From Narthecium ossifragum (lineage: Eukaryota; Streptophyta; Magnoliopsida; Dioscoreales; Nartheciaceae), in contig OY986965.1 of NCBI GenBank assembly GCA_963920575.1, positions 30,498,007 to 30,562,006 of the forward strand: 64,000 nucleotides of DNA. The letters run 5' to 3'. Both the position numbers and the translations under genes were made by a program. The notes beneath the pieces were generated by a model. The model was not told the origin of the DNA, did no database searches, and was given only the letters and a program-made list of their open reading frames with translations. Below are positions 60,267-64,000 of the stretch, one piece after another (the first letter of the stretch is position 1; every line of letters starts with the position of its first letter).

Positions 60267-60388
60267 ATAGGACTAAGCTTGTCATATAAGATCCACACAT
60301 TAAAAGCCTAATTGTAACATCAGATTTTGCATAGGACTAAGCTTGTCATATAAGATTCACACATTAAAAGTCTAATTGTAACATCAGA
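60267..60388. repeat. 64-bp-period direct repeat, two copies
   Basis: ATAGGACTAAGCTTGTCATA through ACACATTAAAAG to AATTGTAACATCAGA occurs at 60267-60324 and 60331-60388, differing at two bases (CC/TC and GCC/GTC). A recent local duplication. Confidence 0.9.
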
Positions 60389-60561
60389 CGACGTGTCCTG
60401 AAATATTTACCTACATTTAAGGAAGCATCTTAGTCAAGCCCACCCAAGAATGAATGTTGTTTGTGATGTACAAGATTTAAAATGGACCATCTCTTTCGTC
60501 CGTGGATAAACCTTGCTCGGATGCACGCCTAGGAATGTATGACACGGCTAGTCGCTACCCA

Positions 60562-60606
60562 GTTGGTGGTGATGGTGGTGGTGGTGGTGACGATGATGGT
60601 GGTGGG
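60562..60606. repeat. GGT/GAT microsatellite
   Basis: A run of TGGTGG/TGATGG units. It makes artificial Gly/His-rich open frames and is not coding. Confidence 0.7.
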
Positions 60607-60852
60607 CGATCCAGAGTCTTAAAGGGGAGATTGCCTTTGAAAAACCACAGCAGATCAAGGAAGCAGCGGAGTGGTCAACAATACTATCCACGGTGGGTCC
60701 GCCGGAGACCCGGTGGTGGAAGCCATGACCTTCTCCCATACCGCAATTCTTGGCTTTAAGCTGGACCATTATATTTTAAAAAAATTCTAGCCTCCTTCCC
60801 TGCCAATTGAATTGGCAGCAATGGCTATGAAAGCTACAAGATCATGAGTTAT

Positions 60853-60960
60853 AGTCTGCACACATGTAAACCAGTCTTCACACGAAACCCACTTCACCTT
60901 AGAGAGAGTCTGCACACATGTAAACCAGTCTTCACACGAAACCCACCTCACCGTAGAAAG
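60853..60960. repeat. 54-bp tandem duplication
   Basis: AGTCTGCACACATGTAAACC through TTCACACGAAACCCAC is repeated in direct succession (60853-60906 and 60907-60960) with a few changes (CTTCACCTT/CCTCACCGT). Confidence 0.9.
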
Positions 60961-61529
60961 ATAGAGGTATTTTATGAGGAATCTTGTGGGTGACGACGCA
61001 GCGTGTTTTCTTCATATTTCTTAGGAGATGAATATCCTGGCTCATAAGGTGACGAGTTGGACAAGATGGTCTACGGTCATTTAAATGGTTGACTGCAACT
61101 CCGGCACTCTTTTCCCTATCTCTATCTCTAACTTTTATTTTTATTTTGTAACCGAACAGAAGAAGAGGCCCATTTTAACTCGAGATTTAATTTCGAATGA
61201 TTTGATGATTTGATCTAAGGAAAAATTAAAAACTGTAATAAAAATAAGACATAATGACCCCAACACTTAATTGCATTAGTCTCTGTTTTTCTTTGTGTGA
61301 TGACTAGATTAGTGCTGTGAAATTAATCAGGTACGCATAAGAGGTCATCTATTTATTGATGGAAAGAAAGCACACATATTCATGTATGATCGATGCAGTC
61401 ACAGGGAATCAATGTAGAGAGATACACAACGGTTATTAGGCACTAAAGATTCTTGGCCATGATCAGAGATAAACCATCCCTCCTTGTGCTTCCCAACAAA
61501 CCATGCATAAAACTCCGCCAGAATGGAGC

Positions 61530-63775
61530 TTAAAACTCATACACGCAGCTAGCATCATCACTCCTAGCTGTGGGATCAAAGTTTGCAGCCGATGGATCGG
61601 TGCAACCCTTAGCAACAGGCACCTGAACTTGTTGGGCTGCTTTGCCTGCAACCAAACATATCGTTCAATTAATTAGATTGGTGTTAAAGACGTTATATAT
61701 ATGATGAATATATAAACTCTTCTTCTTTTCCTATCAGATTAATAGAACATTGGAATTAAGGTGATGAAATTAACCATAGAAATATCCACTCTTGATGGAA
61801 TCTTGATTGGCATCGCCGAGGGCAGCCTCGCTCAAGTACTTGTCAGCCAGCTGCACCCTCTTGACGTTCTCCTGCTCCTGCACCAGCATGTTGCCATACT
61901 CCAGGAGCTTCTCCAATGTCATCTTGGGTTGATCGAACTCCGGAGGTCCCTCCCTGGAGTTCACAAGCCTCTTCCCTACTTTCTCCACTCCGATCTCCGA
62001 TATCCACCTCCTCACTTCATCGTCGTACACTCTGGCTCTCAGCGCACCAAAGAAGTCTGCAAAATAGTAGCATATATACAATGGAACTAATTAATGATTC
62101 AAGTTCTATCGATCAGGTGAAAGAAAACTAATTAATGCTAGCGCGCTGTTCAAGAGATCGATGATGGCACTCACCAATGGACTGGCCGGGGAAGGTGTCG
62201 ACGAGCTTGACGACGGCCTCCCTGGGAACATTGTCTGTTCGGAAAATACCCACGCAGACACCGATCCGGTCCTCCCTGGTCGGAGCCCAGTAGAACTTCT
62301 CCATACGACCATCGCGAATGAGAGGCGCATACAAGGTTGAGAAGTCGTTGCCGGTGACGATGATGGGCACGCGAGCGTTTTCCTGCTTGTTGTACATGCC
62401 AGGCAGCTGCACGTTGGTGGGGTTGTCGGCGATGTTCATGAGGGTGGCGTTCACCATCTGATTGTTGACGGTGTATTGGGTGGTGCCGCCCATCCTTCCG
62501 GCTCCGGCATCAAGATCGTTGATGAAGAGACAGCACATCTTTCCCTTGGCGATGATGTCGGCGGCCTCGCGATACCTTTGCCTGATCAACTTGGCTGGCT
62601 CTCCTGCATTTCCACTTTCCAATTCTCCGGCACTCATCATGATGGGGCTGAGAACAAATTGAATGCATGGATGTCAAAATCAGATGGATCGAAGACTATA
62701 CATACAAATAAGCTCATGTCTCGGCAATCGAAGCATAATATCTTCTCAAGAACCAAAGAGAGAAATGGCTACAGAACGTACAGGACTTCTATATCTACTA
62801 TATATATATCCTAACACAGAGCATCACGAATTTATAACCAAATCAATAGTCCGAACATATATAGGCCGGTCAGGACTTACTTGATCCCCATCTTGGCAAA
62901 CACAAGCTCACACTGGAAGGATTTCCCCTGACCCTTGCCTCCCCAAATACCCAAAATGAGAGGAATCTGTGAAAGACCCAGACAGATTAAGGACCACTTT
63001 GAGTACCGAAAAACTTCAATCAAAGGAAGCTCCAAGATAACAAATTAAATGCATATTGACATCACCTTAATGTTGGGCAATTTCATGAAGTTCTTGGTGA
63101 TGTGAACAACAAGCTTGTCCATGAAAGCAGGAGCAATATAGAAATCGCCCATCATGTTGTCATAGGCTAACCTAAGAACCATATTGCTCTAACGTTAAAC
63201 AATGCATGCCTATTGAAACAAACCAGGAACTATATATAGAACTTAAATAAGGTCAGTGGATTAATTCCTAACTGGCGAAGACCCTGGCTGATGTACTCTT
63301 GGGAGCTCATGACGGCGATGTGAGTGCCATCCGCCACGGGACCTTGGAAGATGGAGTCGACCATCGCCTTCCCTCTGGTGATGTCCTGCTGATCATCCGA
63401 AGTATCATAAGCAAGCCCGGCCCATTTGTCGCTGTTGACGGCCTCATCCTTCTGGCTGTCAGGTGCGGAAGGTATGCCGGCGGCCTCCTTGCCGCCAGCT
63501 GCGGTAGCCATGACCTTCAAATTTCTAGGGGAGGAGACCTTCCCATGGCTCACACCAGAGCCCACCATCTTCAAGCTGCTCCCGAAGAACGTCGAACTCG
63601 GGACGGCGGCTCCTGTGCCGGAGCCATTGAGGCTCAGCTACATCACCAAAGAGCACCAAATTTAATGTCAGACTATAATAGAACGATATATATAAACTCT
63701 AAGTCTTTGCTGTCACGGAAAACATGGTACCGGAACTCTGTTGACGGCTCCGACGCTAAAGACGGCGTTGGCCAT
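61530..63775 (-). CDS. Rubisco activase, long redox-regulated (alpha) form, 7 exons, 475 aa
   Basis: Exons are 63775-63731, 63637-63273, 63171-63066, 62966-62881, 62647-62175, 62056-61775 and 61645-61530. They join to 1428 bp with closed phases. A chloroplast transit peptide ([20 protein letters not shown]...KVMAT) is followed by the AAA+ module: Walker A GGKGQGKS (166-173) and Walker [10 protein letters not shown] (224-232), then the family-typical [17 protein letters not shown] and [17 protein letters not shown]. The C-terminal extension carries two Cys 19 residues apart (C452 and C471) and ends in EF, the thioredoxin-f-regulated tail of the alpha isoform. It removes inhibitory sugar phosphates from Rubisco in the stroma. 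Confidence 0.95.
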
Positions 63776-63875
63776 CGGGCAGCCGGGGGCTGGGACTTGG
63801 GAGAGGATGATAAGAGACCAGAAGACGATCGATGTCGTGCAACACCAGTGATGGCCGAGGGCGGGGGAGATGGAG

Positions 63876-63890
63876 GGCTATTATATAAAG
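63876..63890 (-). promoter_or_regulatory. TATA box of Rubisco activase
   Basis: The minus strand reads TTTATATAATAG, just over 100 bp upstream of the ATG at 63775. The remaining window to 64000 is upstream promoter with no gene. Confidence 0.5.
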
Positions 63891-64000
63891 CCATGGATGG
63901 GGGCTTGTGTGGGAGGGAAAGCTCGCAGCTTTCTGGCGATAGCTCGAGGAGCTTGTGGATTTAGGGAGCGAGGTGATCACGGCCACACGCTGAGGATTGG

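Noticed and set aside
60502..60769. Gly/Asp- and His-rich open frames
   Set aside because: They come from the GGT/GAT microsatellite; no start context or domain.

Overview
This is nuclear DNA of a flowering plant. The genes are typical of land plants: Rubisco activase, an organellar PPR protein, a D-type cyclin, L-type lectin receptor kinases, an LTI65-like stress protein and a GPAT of the cutin/suberin family. They have many GT-AG introns, long intergenic spacers and transposon debris. Intronless genes with GC-rich coding sequence (RING E3, LecRK, first exons) lean towards a monocot, but that is inference.

Layout from left to right: an 11-exon AVT1-type amino-acid transporter (minus) with a tRNA-Leu(CAG) on the opposite strand inside intron 1; a complete 450-bp hAT-type miniature element; a RING-H2 E3 ligase and a GPAT (both minus). 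A Pumilio gene (plus, 10 exons, about 16 kb) follows, and its PUF-repeat domain is split by a 9-kb intron holding a young L1-type LINE. Next come the Hsp70 exchange factor FES1 (plus), a thaumatin-like protein (minus), a long-inverted-repeat element, a PPR gene (plus), an LTI65/RD29-like gene (plus), a D-type cyclin (minus) and GID4, the substrate receptor of the CTLH/GID ubiquitin ligase (minus). GID4 is divergent from a domesticated hAT transposase (plus). A local cluster of L-type lectin receptor kinases follows: two decayed copies and one intact (all minus). The window ends with the redox-regulated long form of Rubisco activase (minus).

The genes do not form one pathway; this is ordinary euchromatic gene order. 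I assembled the multi-exon models by hand, checking that every splice junction is GT-AG, that phases join, and that the joined product matches the family. The most interesting points are the antisense intronic tRNA, the near-complete LINE with a perfect 16-bp target duplication inside the Pumilio gene, the transposase-derived gene that has lost a predicted catalytic Asp, and the decaying receptor-kinase cluster. I saw no CRISPR array, operon or phage-like system, and no clear sign of an entirely undescribed system.
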